From: Sporosarcina beigongshangi
Lineage (GTDB): Bacteria; Actinomycetota; Actinomycetes; Actinomycetales; Micrococcaceae
Assembly (NCBI RefSeq): GCF_016820535.1
Contig: NZ_JADHDY010000012.1
Span: 118,322 to 154,359, forward strand
Length of the DNA: 36,038 bases
Direction of reading: 5' to 3'
Shown here: piece after piece, positions 25,283-32,077 of the stretch
Layout: the number at the start of each line of letters is the position of its first letter
How positions within the stretch are numbered: position 1 is the first letter of the stretch
The notes under the pieces: model-generated
Database searches by the model: none
What the model saw: only the letters and a program-made list of their open reading frames with translations
What the model was told of the DNA's origin: nothing
Translations under genes and position numbers: made by a program

Positions 25283-27943
25283 ATGCAGACATCCACAATG
25301 CCTGGATGGCGGCAAAGGGCAACGGCCCTTGTGACGGGCGTAGCGCTCGTCGCCACCATTGGCATCACGACGCAGATGGCCACCATGTCGTCCTCATCTG
25401 CCGCCGAAACCGCGCCATGCGCCACCGCGTGGAGCCCCACCTCTGTCTATACGGGAACCGACGTCGTCTCGCACGGGAACGAGAACTACGCGGCCAAGTG
25501 GTGGACCATGAACAACGAGCCGGGCGCCGACGCCTGGGGCCCATGGACCAGCCAGGGCCCGTGCGGCACCTCCGAACCCACGGAGGAGCCGACCGACACC
25601 CCTACTGACACGCCGACGGACACGCCGACTGACACACCTACCGATACCCCTACGGACACGCCGACTGACACACCTACCGATACCCCTACGGACACGCCGA
25701 CACCCGGTACCGGAACCCCGTGGACCAGCAACCCGGACGAGAAGTGCCGCCCCGACGGGCTGTACCAGACCCCCGGCATCGATGTCCCCTACTGCGCCGT
25801 GTACGACGAGGCGGGCCGTGAGAAGCTCCCCAACGGCCTGGACCAGCGCGTCATCGGCTACTTCACCAGCTGGCGCACCGGCCTGGACGGCACGCCCCGC
25901 TACCTGGCCAACGACATCCCGTGGAACAAGCTCAGCCACATCAACTACGCCTTCGCCCACATCGACGGCAACAACAAGATTTCCGTCGGCGCCGAAAATA
26001 CCGGCAACGCGGCCACCGACATGACGTGGCCTGGCGTTGCCGGTGCCGAGATGGACCCGACCCTCCCGTACACGGGCCACTTCAACCAGCTCGAGAAGTA
26101 CAAGAAGGCCAACCCCGGCGTCAAGACCCTGGTCTCCGTGGGCGGCTGGGCCGAGACCGGCGGCCACTTTGCGGCCGACGGTTCCCGTACGGCCGACGGC
26201 GGCTTTTACACGCTGACCGAATCCCAGGCCAAGATCGACACCTTCGCTGATTCCGCCGTCGAGTTTGTACGCAAGTACGGTTTTAGCGGCGTGGACATCG
26301 ACTACGAATACGCCACGAGCAACAGCAAGGCCGGCAACCCGGATGACTTCCAGTTCTCCGACGCACGCCGTGGTGTCCTGTTCGAGAACTACATGCACCT
26401 CATGGAAACCCTCCGCACCAAGCTGGACAAGGCCAGCGCTGCGGATGGCAAGTACTACATGCTGACAGTGGCCGCACCTGCCTCCGGCTGGCTGCTGCGC
26501 GGCATGGAAGCACACCAGGTGGTGAAGTACCTCGACTACGTCAACATGATGAGCTACGACCTCCATGGCGCATGGAACCAATACGTGGGCGGCAATGCTG
26601 CACTGTTCGACGACGGCAAGGACCCTGAGCTGGCCGCCGGCGGCGTCTACAACGCCTACAAGGGGATCGGCTACCTGAATTCCGACTGGGCCTACCACTA
26701 CTTCCGCGGTGCACTGCCCGCAGGCCGTGTGAACTTGGGCGTTCCCTTCTACACCCGCGGCTGGACTGGCGTCCAGGGCGGCACCAACGGCATGTACGGC
26801 ACCGCCGTGCTGCCCGACCAGACGAAGTGTGCCCCGGGCACCGGCCCCAGCAACGGCGGCAACTCCAAGTGCGGCGCCGGCGCCGTCGGCATCGACAACC
26901 TGTGGCACGACTCCGACCCCACAGGCAATGAAGTTCCCTCGGGCGTGAACCCGATCTGGCATGTACTGAACCTGCAGAAGGGTGTCGTGGGCGACTACGC
27001 AGCCAGCTACGGCGCCCCCACCGCGCAGTTCACGGGCAGCTACGCCCACAACTTCGACGCCGTCACCAAGAACGAATGGTGGTGGAACGACACCACCAAG
27101 ACGCTCCTCACCGGTGACTCCGATGCTGCCATCCAGGCCAAGGCCGACTACGTCGCCGACCAGGGCATGGGCGGCATCATGATCTGGGAATTGGCAGGCG
27201 ACTACTCATACAACGCGGCCAAGGGCCAGTACGAGATGGGTTCCACGCTGGTCAACAAGATCCACGACACGCTCTCCACGTCCGGTCCCTACGGTGCCAC
27301 GAAGGCCAACGTTCCTATGCCCACCAAGGCCATCGACCTGGACGTCCAGCTCAAGGCCTTCGCCCTGGGTGACAACAACTACCCGATCAACCCGGAACTG
27401 CACTTCACCAACAACACGACGACCGCCATCCCGGCCGGCGCCACCATCACCTTCGACAGCGCCACCAGCGACACCGGTGAAATGAAGGAGCAGTCGGGCT
27501 GGTCCATCACGAAGGTTTCCAGCGACCACACCGGCAACAACGTGGGCGGGCTCAAGGGAGATTTCCACACCTACAGCATCAAGGTGCCCGCCGGCGGCAT
27601 TGCTCCCGGCGCCACGGTCAACACCAAGCTGGCCTGGACGCTGCCCACCTCGATGATCTCCAACTTCCGTGTCAACATCGGCTCGGAAACGTACGCCCTG
27701 CTGGCCGACTACCCCCGCGGCGTCACAGTGGTTCAACCCACCGCAGGCACCGGCGGCGGTAACGGTGCAGGCCCGGCCGAGAACTGTGCCGGCGCCACAG
27801 CATGGGACGCCACCGGCGTCTACACCGCCGGCACCCTGGTGACGTACAACAACGCCACCTACAAGGCCAAGTGGTGGAACCAGGGCGACACCCCCGGCTC
27901 CAGCGCCACCAGTGCGTGGGGTGATGCCATACTCTGCAAGTAA
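25283..27943 (+). CDS. secreted GH18 chitinase with CBM5/12 modules at both ends
   Basis: An 886-residue extracellular chitinase. Order: signal peptide (1 to about 42), CBM5/12 chitin-binding module (about 45-93, with YAAKWW), a Thr-Asp-Thr-Pro linker (about 96-145), GH18 catalytic domain (about 188-665), a beta-rich module of about 150 residues (about 675-815), and a C-terminal CBM5/12 (YKAKWWNQGDTPG, about 835-886). The catalytic motif reads SGVDIDYE: the acid E342 and D338/D340 are present, but the first Asp of the usual DxxDxDxE motif is Ser335. It would cut chitin to oligosaccharides outside the cell. AGGAA lies 6 nt before the ATG. It follows the LuxR-type gene and is followed by a terminator at 28000. 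Confidence 0.95.
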   Translation: MQTSTMPGWRQRATALVTGVALVATIGITTQMATMSSSSAAETAPCATAWSPTSVYTGTDVVSHGNENYAAKWWTMNNEPGADAWGPWTSQGPCGTSEPTEEPTDTPTDTPTDTPTDTPTDTPTDTPTDTPTDTPTDTPTPGTGTPWTSNPDEKCRPDGLYQTPGIDVPYCAVYDEAGREKLPNGLDQRVIGYFTSWRTGLDGTPRYLANDIPWNKLSHINYAFAHIDGNNKISVGAENTGNAATDMTWPGVAGAEMDPTLPYTGHFNQLEKYKKANPGVKTLVSVGGWAETGGHFAADGSRTADGGFYTLTESQAKIDTFADSAVEFVRKYGFSGVDIDYEYATSNSKAGNPDDFQFSDARRGVLFENYMHLMETLRTKLDKASAADGKYYMLTVAAPASGWLLRGMEAHQVVKYLDYVNMMSYDLHGAWNQYVGGNAALFDDGKDPELAAGGVYNAYKGIGYLNSDWAYHYFRGALPAGRVNLGVPFYTRGWTGVQGGTNGMYGTAVLPDQTKCAPGTGPSNGGNSKCGAGAVGIDNLWHDSDPTGNEVPSGVNPIWHVLNLQKGVVGDYAASYGAPTAQFTGSYAHNFDAVTKNEWWWNDTTKTLLTGDSDAAIQAKADYVADQGMGGIMIWELAGDYSYNAAKGQYEMGSTLVNKIHDTLSTSGPYGATKANVPMPTKAIDLDVQLKAFALGDNNYPINPELHFTNNTTTAIPAGATITFDSATSDTGEMKEQSGWSITKVSSDHTGNNVGGLKGDFHTYSIKVPAGGIAPGATVNTKLAWTLPTSMISNFRVNIGSETYALLADYPRGVTVVQPTAGTGGGNGAGPAENCAGATAWDATGVYTAGTLVTYNNATYKAKWWNQGDTPGSSATSAWGDAILCK
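25621..25692 (+). repeat. perfect 36-bp tandem duplication in the chitinase linker
   Basis: Two identical 36-bp units (25621-25656 and 25657-25692) within the (Thr-Asp-Thr-Pro)n linker-coding region of 25591-25710. The 36 bp encode three TDTP-type tetrapeptides, so the duplication is in frame. Identity at every wobble base points to recent slippage or unequal recombination rather than old amino acid selection. Confidence 0.9.
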
Positions 27944-27999
27944 TACGCACCACCACGCAACAACACGAGCAGCCACACGCTGAGCGTTCACACGGTCCC

Positions 28000-28040
28000 G
28001 GCCCCGCACCCCTTCACAGGTGCGGGGCCGAGCCTTTATT
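28000..28040 (+). terminator. terminator after the first chitinase gene
   Basis: An 11-bp perfect stem, GGCCCCGCACC (28000-28010) with GGTGCGGGGCC (28019-28029), 8-nt loop, then GAGCCTTTATT. It lies 57 nt after the stop codon, so the second chitinase gene needs its own promoter. Confidence 0.85.
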
Positions 28041-28112
28041 GCGCGGCCAGGCCATCCGCCGCCTATTCACCTACCGTCTATGACGCACTAGTTGTTCCCA
28101 TTTGCCGACAGC

Positions 28113-28120
28113 AAGCGCTT
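28113..28120. promoter_or_regulatory. LacI-family (cre-like) operator core
   Basis: The 8-bp palindrome AAGCGCTT, flanked as GC-AAGCGCTT-TCC, fits the central AARCGYTW of LacI-family/cre operators. It lies 225 nt before the second chitinase ATG. Such short cores occur by chance, so this is only suggestive of sugar-responsive control. Confidence 0.3.
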
Positions 28121-28190
28121 TCCACTGCAACAACCGCGTCACAGTCCGGGGTGGAGTCGAGATGCGCGCCCACGGGGCACGCCGCCGTCG

Positions 28191-28210
28191 GGCATGGAGA
28201 GGCATGGAGA
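28191..28210 (+). repeat. 10-bp tandem repeat upstream of the second chitinase gene
   Basis: GGCATGGAGA occurs twice in direct succession. Paired direct repeats in chitinase promoters are known from Streptomyces (a different 12-bp sequence), so a regulator site is possible, but this sequence is not one I recognise. Confidence 0.4.
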
Positions 28211-28256
28211 TAAGTGAAACTACGTACGTACATATCCGGCGAAAAGCATGTGGAAG

Positions 28257-28296
28257 GTGCTGATGTGAGCCAGCTCACCGGTCCATAGCGTATTGG
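28257..28296 (+). promoter_or_regulatory. putative promoter module of the second chitinase gene with CRP/GlxR-like site
   Basis: GTGC-N-GATGTG-N-GC-CAG followed by ATAGCGT-N2-TGG, matching the block before the first chitinase. Within it, TGTGA-GCCAGC-TCACC (28264-28279) fits the TGTGA-N6-TCACA consensus of actinobacterial CRP/GlxR proteins with one mismatch at the last base. The site sits where the -35 would be relative to TAGCGT (28286-28291), so a bound CRP protein could either activate or block. Confidence 0.5.
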
Positions 28297-28304
28297 GTAG
28301 CAAA

Positions 28305-28322
28305 GGTGCGGCAGATCGCACC
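28305..28322 (+). promoter_or_regulatory. stem-loop in the second chitinase leader
   Basis: GGTGCG (28305-28310) pairs with CGCACC (28317-28322) around 6 nt. It ends 22 nt before the ATG, the same relative place as the stem-loop before the first chitinase gene. Confidence 0.45.
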
Positions 28323-28344
28323 CCCGATACGATAAGGATCGTGA

Positions 28345-30267
28345 ATGTCAGAATTCGCAAAGCGGCGCGGCCGCATCTCCAAGGTCATGGCGACACTGGC
28401 CGCCGGGGCCATGGTGGCAGGCATGGCGGGCGGGCTGAACACGCTCGGCGCCAACGCTGCACCAGCAGACGATGCCTCCCAGACGTTGACCTCAACCATC
28501 AACGGCTACCGCAACGTAGGCTACTTCGCCCAGTGGGGTGTCTACGGGCGTGGCTTCCAAGCCAAGCAGATGGATGTTTCCGGCTCTGCCAACGACCTCA
28601 CCCACATCAATTACTCCTTCGGCAACATCAACAACCAGACGCTCACCTGCTTCATGGCGAACAAGGCACAGGGAACCGGACCCACCGGATCTGACGGTGC
28701 CGGCGACGCCTGGGCCGACTACGGCATGGGCTACACGGCCGACAAGTCCGTCTCCGGCGCGGCAGACACCTGGGACCAGCCACTGGCCGGCTCCTTCAAC
28801 CAGCTCAAGCAGCTGAAGGCCAAGCACCCGCAGCTAAAGGTCATGATCTCGCTGGGCGGTTGGACCTGGTCCAAGAACTTCTCCGCTGCCGCGGCAACGA
28901 AGGAATCCCGCGAGAAGCTGGTCTCCAGCTGCATCGACCTGTATATCAAGGGCAACCTGCCCCTCTTTGAGGGACGCGGAGGCGCCGGCGCCGCAGCCGG
29001 CATCTTCGACGGCATAGACATCGACTGGGAATGGCCCGGCACGAACACCGGTGAGGTGGGCAACATCGTTGACGAGGTCAACGACAAGGCCAACTTCAAG
29101 GCCCTGCTGGCAGAATTCCGCAAGCAGCTTGACGCCTACGGCACCACCACGGGCCAGAAGTACATGCTCAGCGCCTTCCTGCCGGCCAACCCAGCCGACA
29201 TCGCAGCCGGCGGCTGGAACGATCCCGACAACTTCAAGTCCCTCGACTACGGCAACATCCAGGGCTACGACCTGCACGGCGCCTGGAACCCGGTGCTGAC
29301 CGGCCACCAGGGCAACCTGTACGCCGACCCTGCCGACCCGCGTGAAGACGGCAAGCGCTTCAGCGCCGACCTGGCGGTCCAAACATACCTGAACGCCGGC
29401 ATCGACCCGAAGCAGCTGGGCCTGGGCCTTGCCGCCTACGGCCGCGGCTGGACCGGCGTGACCAGCGAGAAACCATGGGGCACCGCTACCGACGGCGCAC
29501 CCGGAACCTATGAGAAGGCCAATGAGGACTACGACAAGCTCAAGTCCCTCGGCAAGGACTACTACGACGCGGCAACGGGCTCGGCCTGGCGCTACGACGG
29601 AACGCAGTGGTGGAGCTACGACAACATCGCCACCACCAAGCAGAAGACCGACTACATCCTGGCCAAGGGACTCGGCGGCGGCATGTGGTGGGAGCTCTCC
29701 GGCGACCGCCAGGGAGAACTGATCGGCACCATGTCCGATGACTTCCGGGCAGCCAAGGCCGGTCCCATCGACGAGGCTGCGCCGCCCGCCACGACGGATC
29801 CCGGAGACGGCACCGACCCCACGGATCCTGCGGTTCCGGGCGAATGCAAGGCGGCTGCATGGAATGCGACGGCCACCTACACGGCGGGCACGCTGGCCAC
29901 GTACAACGGTGTTGAGTACAAGGCCAAGTGGTGGATCCAGGGCGCTGCCCCCGGAACCGACGCCGCCTGGGAAAAGGTAGCGGACTGCGACGGCTCCACG
30001 ACACCGACGGACCAGCCGACTGACACCCCGACAGATGTTCCAACTGACACGCCGACGGAAACACCCACGGACGTTCCCACGGTGACCCCGACGGAGAACC
30101 CCGGCGGGCACCAGTGCGCCGCAGTCTGGGCTGCAACGGCGACCTACGTTGGCGGCGACAAGGTCACCCTTGACGGCGTCAGCTACAAGGCCAAGTGGTG
30201 GAACCTGGGCGACAAGCCCGGCGCCTCCCAGTGGGGCCCGTGGGAAACCCTCGGCGCGTGCGCCTAG
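28345..30267 (+). CDS. secreted GH18 chitinase with two C-terminal CBM5/12 modules
   Basis: A 640-residue extracellular chitinase. A signal peptide (1 to about 38, ending GANAA) has a basic KRRGR start. The GH18 domain (about 50-475) opens with NVGYFAQWGVYGR and has the full catalytic motif FDGIDIDWEWP, with D222, D225, D227 and acid E229. A first CBM5/12 (about 497-550, YKAKWWIQG), a Thr/Pro/Asp/Val linker (about 552-588) and a second CBM5/12 (about 592-640, YKAKWWNLGDKPG) follow. It differs in catalytic domain and module order from the upstream chitinase, so it is not a simple duplicate; the two probably act together (for example exo/endo or different chain ends). AAGGA lies 7 nt before the ATG. 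Confidence 0.96.
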   Translation: MSEFAKRRGRISKVMATLAAGAMVAGMAGGLNTLGANAAPADDASQTLTSTINGYRNVGYFAQWGVYGRGFQAKQMDVSGSANDLTHINYSFGNINNQTLTCFMANKAQGTGPTGSDGAGDAWADYGMGYTADKSVSGAADTWDQPLAGSFNQLKQLKAKHPQLKVMISLGGWTWSKNFSAAAATKESREKLVSSCIDLYIKGNLPLFEGRGGAGAAAGIFDGIDIDWEWPGTNTGEVGNIVDEVNDKANFKALLAEFRKQLDAYGTTTGQKYMLSAFLPANPADIAAGGWNDPDNFKSLDYGNIQGYDLHGAWNPVLTGHQGNLYADPADPREDGKRFSADLAVQTYLNAGIDPKQLGLGLAAYGRGWTGVTSEKPWGTATDGAPGTYEKANEDYDKLKSLGKDYYDAATGSAWRYDGTQWWSYDNIATTKQKTDYILAKGLGGGMWWELSGDRQGELIGTMSDDFRAAKAGPIDEAAPPATTDPGDGTDPTDPAVPGECKAAAWNATATYTAGTLATYNGVEYKAKWWIQGAAPGTDAAWEKVADCDGSTTPTDQPTDTPTDVPTDTPTETPTDVPTVTPTENPGGHQCAAVWAATATYVGGDKVTLDGVSYKAKWWNLGDKPGASQWGPWETLGACA

Positions 30268-30371
30268 CCTGACGCCGGAATGACGCCGGCTGTCCCGTCC
30301 AAACCCACACCGTTCGTGGCTTGACGGGATTGCCGGGCTCCCCGTTGTTCCGTTGCATGACACTCATGAAT

Positions 30372-30406
30372 GAAAGGGCCCCCTCCCGCACGGAGGGGGC
30401 CCTTTC
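30372..30406. terminator. strong bidirectional-type terminator downstream of the second chitinase
   Basis: A perfect 15-bp stem, GAAAGGGCCCCCTCC (30372-30386) and its complement (30392-30406), with a 5-nt loop. The lower stem is A3/T3 on either side, as in bidirectional terminators. It is about 105 nt after the chitinase stop. Confidence 0.75.
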
Positions 30407-30635
30407 TGCGCGGATCCCGTCCGGGAACGCCCAGGGGGTGGTAGTTCCAATTCGCGCCACTGGTTTGCGGCCGCCGCGCAGCCCGGGGGCTGTTGTTGCG
30501 ATCGGCCCCCGGTGCAACTGCATCCGATCTGAACAGCGGCCCCCGGACCGGCCCCGGCAGCAGCTGAAGGGCAGAAAATCTGTACATTGCCGCGGAAATG
30601 GCCGCCGGTGTTTGGCTTTCGCGAAGGCCCGCGCG

Positions 30636-30701
30636 AAAATGCCATCGGTTGGGGCAGGGGCCACGGCTATCCGTGGCATTTGTCCCAAACGGTGGCATTT
30701 C
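30636..30701. repeat. 66-bp AAAATG...CATTTC hairpin element, copy 3 (same architecture)
   Basis: Left arm AAAATGCCATCGGTTGGGGCA region (30636-30656, read as AAAATGCCATCGG then TTGGGGCA) pairs with 30681-30701 at 17 of 21 positions, some mismatches being G-U. An inner perfect hairpin CCACGG-CTAT-CCGTGG lies at 30661-30676. Length, AAAATG start and the outer-stem plus inner-hairpin plan match copy 2 at 11727-11794, although the stem sequence differs. GTGGCATTT also occurs twice directly (near 30673 and 30692). It again lies between convergent transcription units. Confidence 0.55.
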
Positions 30702-30879
30702 TGGCTTGCGGCAATTCTGCGGTGCAGCGGTGTTGTTGACGAGGCTGCGGTTTCAGCGGTTCCTGACGGACAAGCCGCTGGCCGACGCGGTAAGGGCGGG
30801 CAAGCCGCGTCGCGGCAAGCTTGACGCCATTTTGGCCGCTAACCCTAACCGCCAATTCATGTCATGGCCACTTAACGGC

Positions 30880-30911
30880 AAAGGACCCCCTCCCGAAAGA
30901 GGGGGTCCTTT
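30880..30911 (-). terminator. terminator of tRNA-Pro
   Basis: A perfect 13-bp stem, AAAGGACCCCCTC (30880-30892) with GAGGGGGTCCTTT (30899-30911), 6-nt loop. On the minus strand it begins a few bases after the tRNA CCA end. Confidence 0.85.
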
Positions 30912-30915
30912 GACT

Positions 30916-30992
30916 TGGTCGGGGTGACAGGATTTGAACCTGCGGCCTCGTCGTCCCGAACGACGCGCGCTACCAAGCTGCGCCACACCCCG
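30916..30992 (-). tRNA. tRNA-Pro(CGG)
   Basis: A 77-nt tRNA with the CCA end encoded (30916-30918). The acceptor stem CGGGGTG pairs with CACCCCG, discriminator A. The D-arm contains GCGC-AGCTTGGTA-GCGC, the anticodon loop is TTCGGGA with anticodon CGG (30956-30958), and the T-arm is GCAGG-TTCAAAT-CCTGT. It reads CCG proline codons, which are frequent in this high-GC genome. It is downstream of the metallophosphoesterase gene on the same strand. Confidence 0.97.
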
Positions 30993-31106
30993 ATCCGCTG
31001 CACTTCCCGCAACCAGTGAAGGTTTGGAAAAGCAACCTCTCAAGAATAGCGGACCGGGGCCGAGAACACGAAATCGGTCCGGGACTTTGTTGCCAGCGCC
31101 ACGAAA

Positions 31107-32066
31107 TCAGGAAATCCGGGGCCTGGCCGTCAGGGTCAGGACCACGGCTTCCGGCCGGCAGGCGAAGCGGAAGGGGGCCATGCGGGAGGTGCCGATGCCC
31201 GCGGAGACGTTTACCGGCGTCGTGCTTCCTCCGGCGGTCCAGTCATGGAGGCCCTTGGCGCGCCAGGTGGGGAGGTCGCAGTTGCTGACGAGGGCTCCGT
31301 AGCCGGGCACGCAGACCTGGCCGCCGTGGGTGTGGCCGGCCAGCAGGAGGTCGGCGCCGTCCTTGGCGAAGTGGTCCAGGACGCGCTGGTAGGGGGCGTG
31401 GATGACGGCGACCTTCAGGTGCGGGGCGGAATTCTGCCCGGCGGCGCCGCGGGGCCAGCCGGCGTAGCGCTCGCGCTTGAGGTGGGGGTCGTCGACGCCG
31501 CTGAAGTCGAAGCGGATGCCCTTCAGCGGGATGGACTGGGCACGGTTGGTCAGGTTGACCCAGCCTCCGGCGCCGAATCCGTTCCACAGGGACTCGGTGT
31601 CCAGCTCCACGGGCTTGTGCCTGCCGTCTGAGGGGTTCTTGGACGGCCCCGTGAAGTAGGTCAAGGGGTTCTTCAGCCTCGGGGCGTAGTAGTCGTTGGA
31701 GCCGGGCACGTAGACGCCGGGGAAGGCCATGAGCGGGGCCAGGGCGTCCAGGAGCGGCGGGATGGCGTCCTTGTGGCTGAGGTTGTCGCCGGTGTTGACC
31801 ACCAGGTCAGGCTGCAGCTCCGCCAGGCTGCGCAGCCAGGCCACTTTTTTGTGCTGTCCGGGGGAGAAGTGGATGTCGGAGAGGTGCAGGATGGTGAACG
31901 GGGCGGAGCCGGCCGGCAGAATGGCCAGGGACTCCTCCCTGATGTTGAACCAGTTGCGCTCAATCAAGGCGCCGTAGGCCACGGCCCCGGCCCCTGCGGC
32001 AACGGCAAGCCCCGCCGCCGCACCTAGTTGGGAGATGCGGGACGGGGCAGTGCTCTTGTGTGGCAT
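31107..32066 (-). CDS. membrane-anchored metallophosphoesterase
   Basis: A 319-residue calcineurin-like phosphoesterase of the YkuE/LpxG-like group. An N-terminal hydrophobic segment (about 14-34, AAAGLAVAAGAGAVAYGALI) anchors or exports it. The five metal-binding motifs are intact: D64/H66 in LSDIHFSPG, D94 in NTGDNLSH, N124 in GSNDYY, H223 in VIHAPYQ, and GHTHGGQ (244-250). The substrate is unknown; cell-envelope phosphate esters are likely from the context. It begins 11 nt after the stop of the penicillin-binding protein gene and is co-transcribed with it. The same ponA2-phosphoesterase order occurs in Mycobacterium tuberculosis (Rv3682-Rv3683). Confidence 0.93.
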   Translation of the reverse strand: MPHKSTAPSRISQLGAAAGLAVAAGAGAVAYGALIERNWFNIREESLAILPAGSAPFTILHLSDIHFSPGQHKKVAWLRSLAELQPDLVVNTGDNLSHKDAIPPLLDALAPLMAFPGVYVPGSNDYYAPRLKNPLTYFTGPSKNPSDGRHKPVELDTESLWNGFGAGGWVNLTNRAQSIPLKGIRFDFSGVDDPHLKRERYAGWPRGAAGQNSAPHLKVAVIHAPYQRVLDHFAKDGADLLLAGHTHGGQVCVPGYGALVSNCDLPTWRAKGLHDWTAGGSTTPVNVSAGIGTSRMAPFRFACRPEAVVLTLTARPRIS

Positions 32067-32077
32067 GGAGGCTGCGC

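Larger units (their letters stand above)
27944..28344 (+). other. 401-bp regulatory region before the second chitinase gene
   Basis: No gene is seen. From left to right it holds the terminator at 28000-28040, a LacI/cre-like core at 28113-28120, a 10-bp tandem repeat at 28191-28210, a TACGTACGTA palindrome at 28221-28230, the shared chitinase promoter module at 28257-28296 and a leader stem-loop at 28305-28322. The density of sites suggests the second chitinase has its own complex control, separate from the first. Confidence 0.5.
30268..30915. other. 648-bp gene-free region rich in hairpins
   Basis: Between the second chitinase (plus) and tRNA-Pro (minus). It contains two look-alike GC-rich terminators (30372-30406 and 30880-30911) and the 66-bp hairpin element at 30636-30701. 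Short frames on both strands are Arg/Pro-rich with no domain and no ribosome site, so I call none of them a gene. A structured RNA of unknown type is possible. Confidence 0.5.

Noticed and set aside
25591-25710. Possible CRISPR array or satellite in the TDTP-coding stretch
   Set aside because: The repeats are short, contiguous multiples of 12 nt without spacers and are in frame within the chitinase gene; they encode a flexible linker.
25394-27049. 551-residue open frame opposite the first chitinase
   Set aside because: Shadow of a gene with strong third-position GC bias; includes low-complexity Val/Gly/Ser repeats that mirror the TDTP linker.
25160-28344. DasR (GntR-type) operators upstream of the chitinases
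   Set aside because: I looked for ACTGGTCTAGACCACT-like sites, as in Streptomyces chitinase promoters, and found none by eye.
30264-30927. Several 90-170-residue open frames on both strands between the chitinase and tRNA-Pro
   Set aside because: Arg/Pro-rich, no ribosome site, and they run through the terminator hairpins. No domain was recognised.
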